DNA from: Niastella populi
GTDB lineage: Bacteria; Bacteroidota; Bacteroidia; Chitinophagales; Chitinophagaceae
Assembly: GCF_002078015.1 (NCBI RefSeq)
Contig: NZ_LWBP01000203.1
Span: forward strand, 1 to 64,000
DNA: 64,000 nucleotides
Direction: 5' to 3'
The notes beneath the pieces were generated by a model. That model saw only the letters and a list, made by a program, of their open reading frames with translations, had not been told where the DNA came from and ran no database searches. The translations under genes were made by a program, and so were the position numbers. This document shows positions 53,101-61,758 of the stretch, one piece after another. How positions within the stretch are numbered: the first letter of the stretch is position 1; every line of letters starts with the position of its first letter.

Positions 53101-53880
53101 TTAGTTGTTGCTCACCCTTTTAACAGGATAGCATTCAAATCGGGAAGCTATGCCGTGAAGAAAGGGCGATCTTGATTTGTTATATCTGTCACCATTGGGG
53201 GTGTAATAAAAAGTATGGCTGGTTATGCACAACCTTCTTTTGGCTCTGGTAATAGCTACATACAGGGTCCTGGCGTCTTCCCGGATCTCGTCTTCCGTTC
53301 TTGAATTAAAAAAGGGATAGTTATCGCCAATGCACTCTGCTACTATAACATTATCAAATTCGAGCCCCTTTGCTTTATGAACTGTTGAAACGATCACCTG
53401 TTCATTGCCCAACAGCAGGTCAGATTCTTTATAAACCCTGTATTGCGTAACATAGGTTTCCAGTAAACTTTTCAACTTCAGCGGTGAGCAGGCATGTTGT
53501 ATGTGTAATTTCAGTTTTTGGTATTCTTTCAACTCCTTATTGTGATCTTCCTGTTTGATTTGGAATGTTACTTTATTATGCTCTATGAATTCGTCAAAAA
53601 GCACTTCGAGGCTCATGATTTCATCCATACGGGTGGTATGCAATTGCCATATCGGTGACAATGAACCATGGAAAAGCAGGATGATTCTCTGATTGTCTTT
53701 AATAAAATTAATTTGCTGTTCCGTTAATTTGCCCGAAGTGATCAGGCTTAAAGGACTGGAAGTACTTAAAAACATAGCAGGGTTAAGCCTTACTGAAAAC
53801 AGTTGGTTTACAAAATTCCTGCTTTCTTTTAAGGTAGGAAATGCGTACAGATAAAAGAGTTTTAAATAGCAGGCAGGTAT
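53101..53880 (-). pseudogene. 5'-truncated UvrD/Rep-type helicase (C-terminal part)
   Basis: The frame encodes motif V (VSTVHKAKGLEFDNVIV) and motif VI (LYVAITRAKRRL) of superfamily 1A DNA helicases, i.e. a UvrD_C_2-like domain. Walker A, motif Ia and motifs II-IV are absent. The frame is open without a start codon up to about 53880, directly at the gdhA terminator, and an internal ATG at 53773-53775 is the only candidate start. At about 225-260 residues it is a third of a functional helicase. So it is a truncated remnant, possibly of a defence-associated helicase; base composition is more AT-rich than its neighbours. Confidence 0.75.
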
Positions 53881-53912
53881 AAAAAAAATCCCCCCGGTTG
53901 CGCCGGAGGGAT
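53878..53912 (-). terminator. gdhA terminator
   Basis: An 11-bp stem AATCCCCCCGG / CCGGAGGGATT (53886-53896 and 53902-53912), with one position that is a U-G wobble in minus-strand RNA, has a long A-tract on its left that yields a U-tract in gdhA mRNA. Confidence 0.85.
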
Positions 53913-53935
53913 TCAGTTAAAATTTATAACCAGGC

Positions 53936-55345
53936 CTATGGGAATATACCCAACTCGGCATAGCTGGTACCAACTTTATTGATGGCTACCACATAAGCGG
54001 CCGTACGCATGTCGGGGATCTGCGGATTTTTCTTCCATACATCCATGATCTCACGGGTAGCGGTGATCATGGTTTCTTCCAAACCACTGCGTACCAGGTC
54101 AACCTCTTCGGGGCCATGCAGGATCAGTTCTTTATCCTTACCGTTTACTTTTTTGCCGGTAAGCGATTCAATTTGTCCCAGTATATGTGTGTTCAGGTTT
54201 TCTGTAAAGCGTTTTTCCATACGGCCGTAACGCACATGGCTAAGGTTTTTAAGCCATTCGAAATATGATACCGTTACACCGCCTGCATTGAGGTACATAT
54301 CAGGCACAACCAGGATGCCTCTTTTGGCAAATATTTCATCGGCTTCGGGGGTCAGCGGGCCGTTGGCTGCTTCGCCAATGATCTTTGCTTTTACGTTGGG
54401 CGCGTTTTGCCCGTTCACCACATTCTCCAGTGCGGCAGGGATGAGGATATCGCATTCCATTTCCAGCGCATCGGTATTTTTGGCGAAGTTGGTGCTGCCG
54501 GGGAAGTTCAGGATGGAACCTTTTGTTTTGCGATGTTCAACTACTTTTTCAATATCCAGACCGTCCATATTGTAAATAGCGCCTTCATATTCGCTCAGGC
54601 CTACGACTTTGGCGCCATGTTCCTGGAAGAATTTTGCGGTATGGTAACCCACGTTACCGAGGCCCTGCACCACTACGCGTTTGCCTTCCACGCCAACCGG
54701 TAAACCGAGTTTATCCATTACATCTTTCATCGACAATACTTCGCGTAAGCCATAGAAAACGCCCAGGCCGGTTGCCTCGCGCCGGCCGCGAACGCCACCC
54801 TGCGTTACGGGTTTTCCGGTTACGCAACCCAGTGCGTCTATTTCGCCGGGGCGCATGCTGGCATAAGTATCCACTATCCAGGCCATTTCGCGTTCGCCGG
54901 TACCATAATCAGGTGCGGGTACATCGATGCCGGGGCCAATGAAGTTCTTTTTGATCAGTTCTGATGTATAGCGCCGGGTGATCTTTTCGAGTTCGTAGGG
55001 CGTATACTTTTTGGGGTCGATGGTGATACCGCCTTTGGCGCCGGCAAACGGAACGTTTACGATGGCGCATTTGTAGGTCATGAGGGCGGCAAGGGCCATT
55101 ACCTCATCGAGGTTAACCGAAAGGGCGAAACGGATACCGCCTTTACAGGGCAGTTTATGATGTGAGTGTTGTACGCGATAAGCTTTGATGACCTCTATCT
55201 TATCGCCTATCTTAACCGGGAAATGCATGCGGTAAACGGCATTGCACTGTTTGATCTGTTCCAGGATACCGGGATCCCAGGTAGTGAATTGCGCGGCTTT
55301 ATCGAAACTCTTTTCCACCGCGCCAAAAAAACTGTAATCTGACAT
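53936..55345 (-). CDS. gdhA: Glutamate dehydrogenase
   Basis: This 469-aa enzyme interconverts glutamate and 2-oxoglutarate plus ammonia. Blocks seen: [11 protein letters not shown] (substrate Lys), [14 protein letters not shown] (catalytic Lys), [16 protein letters not shown] (catalytic Asp), and the nucleotide-binding [23 protein letters not shown]-type and [17 protein letters not shown] complete it. GxGxxG followed by a small-residue context suggests NAD-type or dual use, but cofactor specificity cannot be fixed. Start at 55345, with MSDYSFFG as the family-like beginning. Confidence 0.93.
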   Translation of the reverse strand: MSDYSFFGAVEKSFDKAAQFTTWDPGILEQIKQCNAVYRMHFPVKIGDKIEVIKAYRVQHSHHKLPCKGGIRFALSVNLDEVMALAALMTYKCAIVNVPFAGAKGGITIDPKKYTPYELEKITRRYTSELIKKNFIGPGIDVPAPDYGTGEREMAWIVDTYASMRPGEIDALGCVTGKPVTQGGVRGRREATGLGVFYGLREVLSMKDVMDKLGLPVGVEGKRVVVQGLGNVGYHTAKFFQEHGAKVVGLSEYEGAIYNMDGLDIEKVVEHRKTKGSILNFPGSTNFAKNTDALEMECDILIPAALENVVNGQNAPNVKAKIIGEAANGPLTPEADEIFAKRGILVVPDMYLNAGGVTVSYFEWLKNLSHVRYGRMEKRFTENLNTHILGQIESLTGKKVNGKDKELILHGPEEVDLVRSGLEETMITATREIMDVWKKNPQIPDMRTAAYVVAINKVGTSYAELGIFP

Positions 55346-55529
55346 GACTAAGCTGTTTTTGTTTATGTATTGAGCAGTATATGGCAAGCTGGTAGCTGGT
55401 GTTAAATGGCCAGTGGGGAATACTCCTCCGGATCTTTCCACGTAAAACCAGCTGTTAAAATTCAAAATACGGCTAGTTGTCAATAGTGAATGGCAGTGGA
55501 GATACCTGCTTGCCACTCGCCACTAATCA

Positions 55530-55742
55530 CTAGCTTTTTTCAAGCTTTGAGATCTTTCTGTCGAGCCGGATTACATACAGGAATAAACCGATCAGGATCG
55601 TTACCGCCACTACCAGCACTACGTAGATCTTGTTGCCAACATGTAAACCGGTTGGCGTTTGCCCCGCATGGTTCGTTGTATCCTGGGCTTTGGCCAGTAA
55701 TTGGACAAATAAAACGATCAGGGTTAGAATTAGTTGCTTCAT
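55530..55742 (-). CDS. CcmD-family small membrane protein
   Basis: This 70-aa protein has a signal-like N-terminus (MKQLILTLIVLFVQLLAKAQ), a polar stretch, one membrane helix (VVLVVAVTILIGLFLYVI, about residues 41-58) and a basic end (RLDRKISKLEKS). It lies 8 bases downstream of ccmC and matches CcmD-family proteins of Bacteroidota, which help release holo-haem carrier complexes in cytochrome c maturation. Assignment rests mostly on position, size and topology. Confidence 0.7.
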   Translation of the reverse strand: MKQLILTLIVLFVQLLAKAQDTTNHAGQTPTGLHVGNKIYVVLVVAVTILIGLFLYVIRLDRKISKLEKS

Positions 55743-55750
55743 ACTAAAAA

Positions 55751-56437
55751 TTATGCAGAATGTTTTTTCTCTTCCAGTAATCGAACGCGCAGCCTGAGGG
55801 TAGAGATCCATGTGCCTAACAGGCACCAGCCCAAAACCCCGGGCCAGAAAACAAGTCGCATGGTAGCATCGAGACTGCTGCCCCCAAGACCGGGATTACC
55901 TTCAGACCCTTTACCACCGGGGTGCAGTGATTCTGTTAACCGGGGTAATATAAGTATCATGGGTATGTAAATAAAATACGCGAATATGTTATAAACCGAA
56001 GCTACCCTTGCTCTTTTATCAAGATCGGGCATTGAATTGCGAAGTACAAAATAGGCAACGTAAATAAGCAGGGCGATGGCGGCGCCTGTTTGTTTGGGAT
56101 CGTTGCTCCACCAGGTACCCCAGGTATAGTTGGCCCAAATAGAACCGGTAACAAGGCCCAAACATCCCAAAACCGTAGCCGTACGGGCAAATTCCGTGGC
56201 GTAAATGTCGTAAACGGGATTGGGTGAGCGCAGGTACCTGATAGAGTAGTAAAGTGAAACAGAGATCAATGCCAGCTGGCTGAACCACATGGGCACATGA
56301 AAGAAGAAATTGCGCATGGTTTCATACAGGTTGCTGTTCACATAGGCTGTTTCATAGGGAAGCGGAATCAAAAGACCTGCAATAAAAGTATAGATCAGTA
56401 ATATAATACACAGTATTTTCCACCAGTGCCGGCGCAT
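55751..56437 (-). CDS. ccmC: Haem exporter/handling protein CcmC (CcsA family)
   Basis: This 228-aa membrane protein has six predicted membrane helices and the haem-handling tryptophan-rich loop NYTWGTWWSNDP (about residues 107-118), with conserved histidines in the flanking loops (FFFHVPMW and near ESLHPGG). It transfers haem to the maturation pathway of cytochrome c. It precedes the CcmD-like gene by 8 bases, so they are co-transcribed; ccmB lies 167 bases upstream. Confidence 0.9.
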   Translation of the reverse strand: MRRHWWKILCIILLIYTFIAGLLIPLPYETAYVNSNLYETMRNFFFHVPMWFSQLALISVSLYYSIRYLRSPNPVYDIYATEFARTATVLGCLGLVTGSIWANYTWGTWWSNDPKQTGAAIALLIYVAYFVLRNSMPDLDKRARVASVYNIFAYFIYIPMILILPRLTESLHPGGKGSEGNPGLGGSSLDATMRLVFWPGVLGWCLLGTWISTLRLRVRLLEEKKHSA

Positions 56438-56439
56438 AG

Positions 56440-56604
56440 CGTGCTGTAGTTTGTTGAATGATCATTGGTACCTGAAAGCGATCGAATGACCCAATGATCC
56501 AAAATAGGTGGGGCAAAATTAGGGGAAAGGAGGGAAATAGTTACCGGTTTCCGGTAACCAGTTACCAGCACCCTGTTACCGGCATCTGGTAAGCGGGCCC
56601 CTGC
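56440..56604. repeat. TTACCGGTTTCCGGTAACCAG-type words between ccmC and ccmB
   Basis: Inverted and direct words of GGTTTCCGGTAACCAGTTACCAG and CCTGTTACCGGCATCTGGTAA type lie at 56540-56596. They resemble those at 24225-24430 and could break the ccm transcript or form hairpins. Confidence 0.55.
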
Positions 56605-57255
56605 TCAATCTTTCCACAGAAAGGGGAACAGGATGACTGCCAGCGCAATAACCAGTGCATCAAGCGCCACCAGCAACAGTATTATCTGGGTAAGACTGGC
56701 CTGGATCACATCGGCAAAAGCGGTATTCGACATTTTCATCAGCAACAAAACCTGCGGAATGATCAGCGGAAAACCCAGTATGGCCATCAGCGCCGCTCCC
56801 TGGCGGGCACGGGCGGCAATGGCTGCCAGAAAAGTGAATACCAGGCTCAGACTGCATCCGCCAAGGCAAACAAAACCAATGAACCGGAAAGGATTCTGCA
56901 GGGGATTGCCCATCAGCAATTGAAACAACAACAGGCTCACGATGCTCATGAGGATCATTAAGCCGGCATTGAACAGTAATTTGGATAGAATAAAATCGCG
57001 GGCGCCGGCAACGGTATAAAAATATAACATGCGGCCCTGGCTTTCCTGCAAAAAACTTTTGGCTACCGCATTCACACAAATGAATAACTGTATCATCCAG
57101 AACAAACCGTTCCACACTTTTTCTTCAGGCTGGCCCATGGCCAGGTATAGAACAAAGATGGTCGACGCTACATACAATACGATCCCGTAGAACGTGTATT
57201 GTTGCCTTATTTCAAGCAGCAGGTCTTTCTTTATAAGTGCAAGAATGTGATTCAA
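56605..57255 (-). CDS. ccmB: Haem exporter permease CcmB
   Basis: This 216-aa protein has six membrane helices and the CcmB beginning KKDLLLEIRQQYTFYG (about residues 9-24), the conserved FWMIQLF and QESQGRMLYFY segments, and a GFPLIIPQVLL helix. With the ATPase CcmA it forms the transporter that drives haem release from CcmE. No ccmA or ccmE is in the window, so partners must be elsewhere. Same strand and neighbourhood as ccmC and ccmD. Confidence 0.9.
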   Translation of the reverse strand: MNHILALIKKDLLLEIRQQYTFYGIVLYVASTIFVLYLAMGQPEEKVWNGLFWMIQLFICVNAVAKSFLQESQGRMLYFYTVAGARDFILSKLLFNAGLMILMSIVSLLLFQLLMGNPLQNPFRFIGFVCLGGCSLSLVFTFLAAIAARARQGAALMAILGFPLIIPQVLLLMKMSNTAFADVIQASLTQIILLLVALDALVIALAVILFPFLWKD

Positions 57256-57297
57256 AGATTGTGTTTTTGATTTGTTTGCCCATACATAGAATGGACT

Positions 57298-57376
57298 GTT
57301 TATGGTTTGTGGTTTATCGTTTGTGGTTCTAATTTCCCAGACTCACTATATCCTTATGCCTCGTTGCCCTGTTGCC
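57298..57376. repeat. GTTTATGGTTTGTGGTTTATC low-complexity run
   Basis: A GT-rich degenerate tandem word (57298-57333) and a short CCTCGTTGCCCTGTTGCC element (57359-57376) lie downstream of tdk. Both words recur elsewhere in the window. Confidence 0.6.
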
Positions 57377-57377
57377 T

Positions 57378-57950
57378 TTATGCCTTTTCATAATAACACT
57401 TCCGGCACCGGGGTTCGTACAGGTCTTTTTCACCCAGCAGGAACTGCGCACTATTGTGCTGTTGCCTGCGGTACGAATAATTGGCAATATGGCCGCATTT
57501 TACGCAAATGGCATGCAGCTTGGTTATATAATCGGCTTTGGCTAACAGAAAGGGTATTTGTCCAAACGGTTTTCCGGTAAAATCCATATCGAGCCCCGCC
57601 ACTATTACGCGTATGCCTTTTAATGCCAGCTGATCGCAAACCTCGGGCAGCTGATCGTCGAAGAACTGCGCTTCGTCAATACCAATTACGTCGGCTTCGC
57701 CGTGCAATAATAATATGGTTTGGGAGTTATCAATAGGAGAGCTCAGAATGGCGTTTGTATCGTGTGATACGATGTTCTGAACATCATACCGCACATCCAG
57801 CTTCGGCTTAAAGATTTCTACCCGCAGGTTGGCGATCTTTGCCCGTTTTAGTCTCCGGATCAGTTCCTCCGTTTTTCCGGAAAACATAGACCCGCAAATT
57901 ACTTCAATACTGCCCCGGCGTTCACCCGATATATTAGGTTCTATAAACAT
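57378..57950 (-). CDS. tdk: Thymidine kinase
   Basis: This 190-aa enzyme phosphorylates thymidine in nucleotide salvage. P-loop GSMFSGKT (about residues 20-27), a DEAQFF block (Asp/Glu catalytic base region), [11 protein letters not shown] lid start and zinc-binding cysteines in CVKCGH and CRKCYY are all present, so it is a complete type II enzyme. The ATG at 57950 is preferred over an upstream ATG that would add 13 hydrophobic residues without family support. Confidence 0.93.
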   Translation of the reverse strand: MFIEPNISGERRGSIEVICGSMFSGKTEELIRRLKRAKIANLRVEIFKPKLDVRYDVQNIVSHDTNAILSSPIDNSQTILLLHGEADVIGIDEAQFFDDQLPEVCDQLALKGIRVIVAGLDMDFTGKPFGQIPFLLAKADYITKLHAICVKCGHIANYSYRRQQHNSAQFLLGEKDLYEPRCRKCYYEKA

Positions 57951-58022
57951 GTTAACGGAAATAGGTACAATAATTGTTAACTTTAGCAATTAACTCTAAC
58001 CATAAAAAAGTACCCGCTTATT

Positions 58023-58871
58023 ATGGAACGTTTAGCACAACTTATTGGCAAATTAAATGAACAATTTGCACAAAACGCCGATCCGTTTCAACTATTAGTT
58101 ACTACCCAATTAATTGAAACAGAATTGGTACAGATGTCTACGTCCACACATCGAACTGTTCACACCTCAAAAGTGGCAGTTATGATGCCTGCGGCTACGG
58201 CGGCTAATGGTCATGGCTATCAGCACAATCGACATATAAAGGAAGAGGTAACTACCCAAACACCTGCCAAAGTGGTAAATAAGCCCGTTGTGGCGGAAGC
58301 TCCGCCTGCAGCAGAGGTTGAGGCGCCCCCGGTTGTTGTAGAAGCTCCTCCTGTTGTGGTTGAAAAGGCGCCGGAAACAGAACCGGCCGTTGTAACTTCC
58401 CCGGTAGTTGAAGTGAATGGCATTAATGGGCATGTGGAAAAAAATGGAAATGGCCACCATGTAGAACATACGGAAAACAATGGTTGGAATATCGATCCTT
58501 TGCGTGAAATTCCTACGCTGGCCCATCAGCAGGCGGTAAAAGAACTTAACGAGGTGATGGCTTCAAAAGAAGCTTCCCTTAATGAAAAGTTAAAAGCTGA
58601 AGTAAAAGAAGTGGCTCACGTGCTCAATGATGCGCCTGTACGCGACCTGCGCAGGGCCATTGGCATAAACGACCGTTTTGTTTTTATCAGCGAACTTTTC
58701 CGCAACGACGAAGTAATGTACGAACGCAGTATAAAGACCATCAACAGTTTTCGCATACTACCCGAAGCCCAGTACTGGATCGAAAGGGAGTTGAAGGTAA
58801 AACTGGGTTGGGATGAAAACAAAGAAAGCACCCGCCACTTTTATCAACTGGTTAAAAGACGGTTCTCCTGA
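58023..58871 (+). CDS. Bacteroidota hypothetical protein with conserved C-terminal domain
   Basis: This 282-aa protein has an N-terminal helical segment (residues 1-40, ERLAQLIGKLNEQFAQ), a long low-complexity linker rich in Val, Pro, Ala and Glu, with PPVVVEAPPVVVE-type repeats (about 85-130), a Gly/Asn/His patch, and a C-terminal domain (about 175-282) with RRAIGINDRFVFISELF and YERSIKTINSF and WIERELKVKLGW. The C-terminal part is conserved in Bacteroidota proteins of unknown role; the linker suggests a tethered binding module. It converges on and overlaps the kdtA 3' end by 28 bases. A TAACTTTA at 57975-57982 may be its -7 box. Confidence 0.75.
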   Translation: MERLAQLIGKLNEQFAQNADPFQLLVTTQLIETELVQMSTSTHRTVHTSKVAVMMPAATAANGHGYQHNRHIKEEVTTQTPAKVVNKPVVAEAPPAAEVEAPPVVVEAPPVVVEKAPETEPAVVTSPVVEVNGINGHVEKNGNGHHVEHTENNGWNIDPLREIPTLAHQQAVKELNEVMASKEASLNEKLKAEVKEVAHVLNDAPVRDLRRAIGINDRFVFISELFRNDEVMYERSIKTINSFRILPEAQYWIERELKVKLGWDENKESTRHFYQLVKRRFS

Positions 58872-60295
58872 ATGTACTGCATCACACTGTTTGTTGCTCC
58901 TTTATTATTATATACATAGTTACGGGCCGCCTCACAGCTTTTCTGCCAGGCGCTCGTATCTTCTATTAAGTGAGTAAAGACTTTTTCCAGTTCAAGGGCG
59001 GTATCGATAACCCAGCCGCCTCCCTGTTCAACCAGTTCAACCGCTTCAATGTATTTATCGTATACGGGCCCGAATACTACCGGTTTGCCATAAACCGCAG
59101 CTTCCAGCACATTATGTACGCCATCATCGCCAAAACCACCGCCCACATAGGTTATAGTGGCGTATTTGTACAGTTTCGATAACATGCCAATATTGTCGAT
59201 GATCAGCACATTGGGCTTTTGCGCGCTGCTTTCTGGCTGCCGGTTGCGGGGCACGGGCCTTGGCGCCTCGGGGTTGTCGGGCAGCCGCGAAAAGCGCACG
59301 GTATGTTTGAATAACTTCTCTATCTCCTTCAGGTGATCTTCATTTATTTCATGCGGGGCTATAATGAATTTTATTTCCGGATGCGTATTGGCATAATGGT
59401 CCATCTCTTCTTCATCTTCGGGCCAGGTGCTGCCGGCAACGACCACAACGCTATTGCCGCAAAAATGGGCTATCTTATCTATGGGCTGAAATTGTTCGGC
59501 TATCTGCACCACCCGGTCGAACCGCGTATCACCGCTAATGGTTACGTTGTTGTTGAACCCGATAGTGCCCAGTAATTGTTTTGATCTTGGAGTTTGAACA
59601 AACAGGTGATTAAAGCTCTCCAGCATATACCAGTGCAGGCGGCCATACCATTTGAAGAAAGGCTGATCCTGCCGGAAAATGCCCGATACCAGCAACAGGG
59701 GTATTTGTTTTTTCTTCAGTTCGGTGAGATAATAGAACCAGTATTCATACTTGATCCAGATAACCAGGCTGGGTTGAACCAGGCTTATGAATTTACGGGC
59801 ATTGGCTTTTGAATCCATCGGCAGGTACATCACATAATCGGCGCCGGAGTTGTTTTTTCGTACTTCATAACCGCTGGGGGAGAAGAAGGTAAGCAGGATC
59901 TTTGCCTGTGGATATTGTTGCCTGATGGCTTCCATTACCGGCCGGCCCTGTTCAAATTCGCCAAGCGAAGAGCAGTGCATCCAAACCAGTGGTGAATGGT
60001 CAATGGTCAATGCTTGCGCGTCAGTAGCATCGCGAAGGCGGGATGAATTGGTCTCATCCTGTTTCTGCTCGCCGGTTTCAGCGCCTGCCTTGCCGCGTTT
60101 TGGCGCTATTACCACTTTCTGCGATCTGTTCGCAGCAGGCCCTGCCGTTTGCCGATTGCCGATTGCCGATTGTATTTCTTCCCAAATATGCAGCCGCCCT
60201 TCACGCCATTTACGGGCCTTGGGGTTCCATAGTGATGTAATACGGATACCTACAGAATATAGAAACAAAAAGATATTGTAAATGAACAGGTGCAC
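58844..60295 (-). CDS. waaA: 3-deoxy-D-manno-octulosonic acid (Kdo) transferase
   Basis: This 483-aa inner-membrane-anchored glycosyltransferase (also kdtA) adds Kdo to lipid A. It has an N-terminal hydrophobic anchor (residues 3-20), WNPKARKWREGR, the acceptor-side loop WMHCSSLGEFEQGRP (about 105-119), then DxxxYxMxLPMDS-like YVMYLPMDS, and the CMP-Kdo site (APHEINEDHLKEIE, TYVGGGFGDDGVHNVLEAA). Between WREGR...IQSAIGN and PLVWMHC is an insertion of roughly 55 residues absent from the family, rich in Gln, Arg and Ala, whose DNA edges consist of intergenic-type repeats. Start is a GTG at 60295. Confidence 0.9.
   Translation of the reverse strand: MHLFIYNIFLFLYSVGIRITSLWNPKARKWREGRLHIWEEIQSAIGNRQTAGPAANRSQKVVIAPKRGKAGAETGEQKQDETNSSRLRDATDAQALTIDHSPLVWMHCSSLGEFEQGRPVMEAIRQQYPQAKILLTFFSPSGYEVRKNNSGADYVMYLPMDSKANARKFISLVQPSLVIWIKYEYWFYYLTELKKKQIPLLLVSGIFRQDQPFFKWYGRLHWYMLESFNHLFVQTPRSKQLLGTIGFNNNVTISGDTRFDRVVQIAEQFQPIDKIAHFCGNSVVVVAGSTWPEDEEEMDHYANTHPEIKFIIAPHEINEDHLKEIEKLFKHTVRFSRLPDNPEAPRPVPRNRQPESSAQKPNVLIIDNIGMLSKLYKYATITYVGGGFGDDGVHNVLEAAVYGKPVVFGPVYDKYIEAVELVEQGGGWVIDTALELEKVFTHLIEDTSAWQKSCEAARNYVYNNKGATNSVMQYIQENRLLTS
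59990..60172. repeat. Repeat-bounded in-frame insertion inside waaA
   Basis: One edge reads GGTGAATGGTCAATGGTCAATG (59991-60012, shortened here to the word GGTCAATG), as at 43672-43722. The other reads GCCGATTGCCGATTG (60152-60172), as in the 38290-38400 spacer. The frame is kept. No protein domain is seen in between. Confidence 0.7.
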
Positions 60296-60586
60296 GGTAA
60301 TAAATTGAATTCAAAAAAAACAAATGTCGTTTTTATAACGAGAATTGTCAAATAGCGCAAATTAGCGGTTTAAAATATGTTTTTATTGTGTGTTTAATGC
60401 ATCATTTTTACCTGCCGCAATTTGCCGGTATTTGATGTTGCAACCGGCGGGCACCGGTTTTACACCACAAAATATTTAAATATGGTTGTTGTGCATGGGT
60501 TTTGGGGTGCAGTGCTGACTTATCCGCTTGCTAACACCATTTTTTTACTGTACGTTTGTGCCCGTTTTAATAAAAAAGGAATAGGT
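60296..60586. other. Spacer upstream of the sugar operon
   Basis: The 291 AT-rich bases hold no convincing gene. The plus-strand frame from 60422 merely extends the aminotransferase upstream. A promoter for the operon must be here; no clear TAnnTTTG was found. Confidence 0.5.
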
Positions 60587-61720
60587 ATGCAGCCCATACA
60601 AATGGTTGATTTAAAGCAGCAATATGCAAAAATCAAATCTGAAGTAGATTTAGCAGTTCAGGAAGTTATAAACAGTACCGCCTTCATAGCAGGTAAAGCG
60701 GTGCAGGACTTTGCTGCCGGGCTGGGTAAATACCTCGATGTTAAACACGTTATCCCCTGCGCCAACGGTACCGATGCCCTGCAGATAGCTTTAATGGCGC
60801 TCGACCTGCAACCGGGCGATGAGGTGATAACCCCTTCTTTTACCTTTATCGCAACAACCGAAGTGATCGCCCTGTTGCGATTGACCCCCGTTTTTGTAGA
60901 AGTTGATCCAAAAACCTTCTGCATCGATCCTGTTGCTATAGAAAAGGCCATTACGCCTAAAACAAAAGCAATTATCCCCGTACACTTATACGGCCACGCT
61001 GCCAATATGGAAGCCATTATGGAAATAGCCAACCGCCATAACATCCCCGTAATAGAGGACAATGCGCAGGCTATTGGTGGCGATATTCAGTTGAGCAATG
61101 GAACCGTAAAGAAAACAGGCACACTGGGTACAATTGGAACCACATCTTTTTTCCCTTCGAAGAACCTGGGTTGCTTTGGAGATGGCGGCGCTATTTTTAC
61201 CAACGACGATGCGTTGGCTGTAGCTCTTAAAATGATAGCCAATCATGGTGGTGCTAAAAGATATTACCACGATCGCGTTGGCTGTAACAGCCGGCTCGAT
61301 ACCATACAGGCCGCCGTTCTTAACGTAAAGCTCCCTCATTTGGATGAATATATTGCGGCACGTCGCAGCGCAGCTGATTTTTACGATAAGGCTTTTGCCG
61401 GAAATCCAAAGATCACCGTGCCATACAGGGCTTCTTACAGCAACCACGTATTTCATCAATACACGCTGTTGCTTGAAGGAGTTGACCGCGATGGCCTGAA
61501 CCAGTTCCTTGCTGGTGAGGGTATCCCGTCTATGATCTATTACCCCGTTCCGGCCCATCGCCAGAAAATGTTTGCAACTTTCGGCGGTGCAAATTTCGAG
61601 TTGAAAACTACAGACTGGCTTACCGAACGTGTAATATCCCTGCCTATGCATACCGAACTGAGTAATGAACAGCTCCAGTTTATTACCAGTAAAGTATTGG
61701 AGTTTATTAATAAACAGTAA
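60587..61720 (+). CDS. DegT/DnrJ/EryC1-family PLP-dependent sugar aminotransferase
   Basis: This 377-aa aminotransferase puts an amino group on a nucleotide-linked keto sugar. Seen: MVDLKQQYAKIK start, CANGTDALQIAL (phosphate binding), SFTFIATTEV, VIEDNAQAIGG (PLP Asp) and SFFPSKNLGCFGDGGA (PLP-binding Lys). FPSKNLGCFGDGGA and PVPAHRQKMF resemble UDP-2-acetamido-3-keto-glucuronate or GDP-keto-sugar enzymes (WbpE/WlbC type), so it may act on glucuronate-derived UDP-sugars, consistent with the UDP-glucose dehydrogenase next to it. Substrate is inferred from context. Start set at 60587 in front of the family N-terminus. Confidence 0.88.
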   Translation: MQPIQMVDLKQQYAKIKSEVDLAVQEVINSTAFIAGKAVQDFAAGLGKYLDVKHVIPCANGTDALQIALMALDLQPGDEVITPSFTFIATTEVIALLRLTPVFVEVDPKTFCIDPVAIEKAITPKTKAIIPVHLYGHAANMEAIMEIANRHNIPVIEDNAQAIGGDIQLSNGTVKKTGTLGTIGTTSFFPSKNLGCFGDGGAIFTNDDALAVALKMIANHGGAKRYYHDRVGCNSRLDTIQAAVLNVKLPHLDEYIAARRSAADFYDKAFAGNPKITVPYRASYSNHVFHQYTLLLEGVDRDGLNQFLAGEGIPSMIYYPVPAHRQKMFATFGGANFELKTTDWLTERVISLPMHTELSNEQLQFITSKVLEFINKQ

Positions 61721-61758
61721 CCTTATTTACTAAAGGGCACTATTAAAACATCCTAAAA

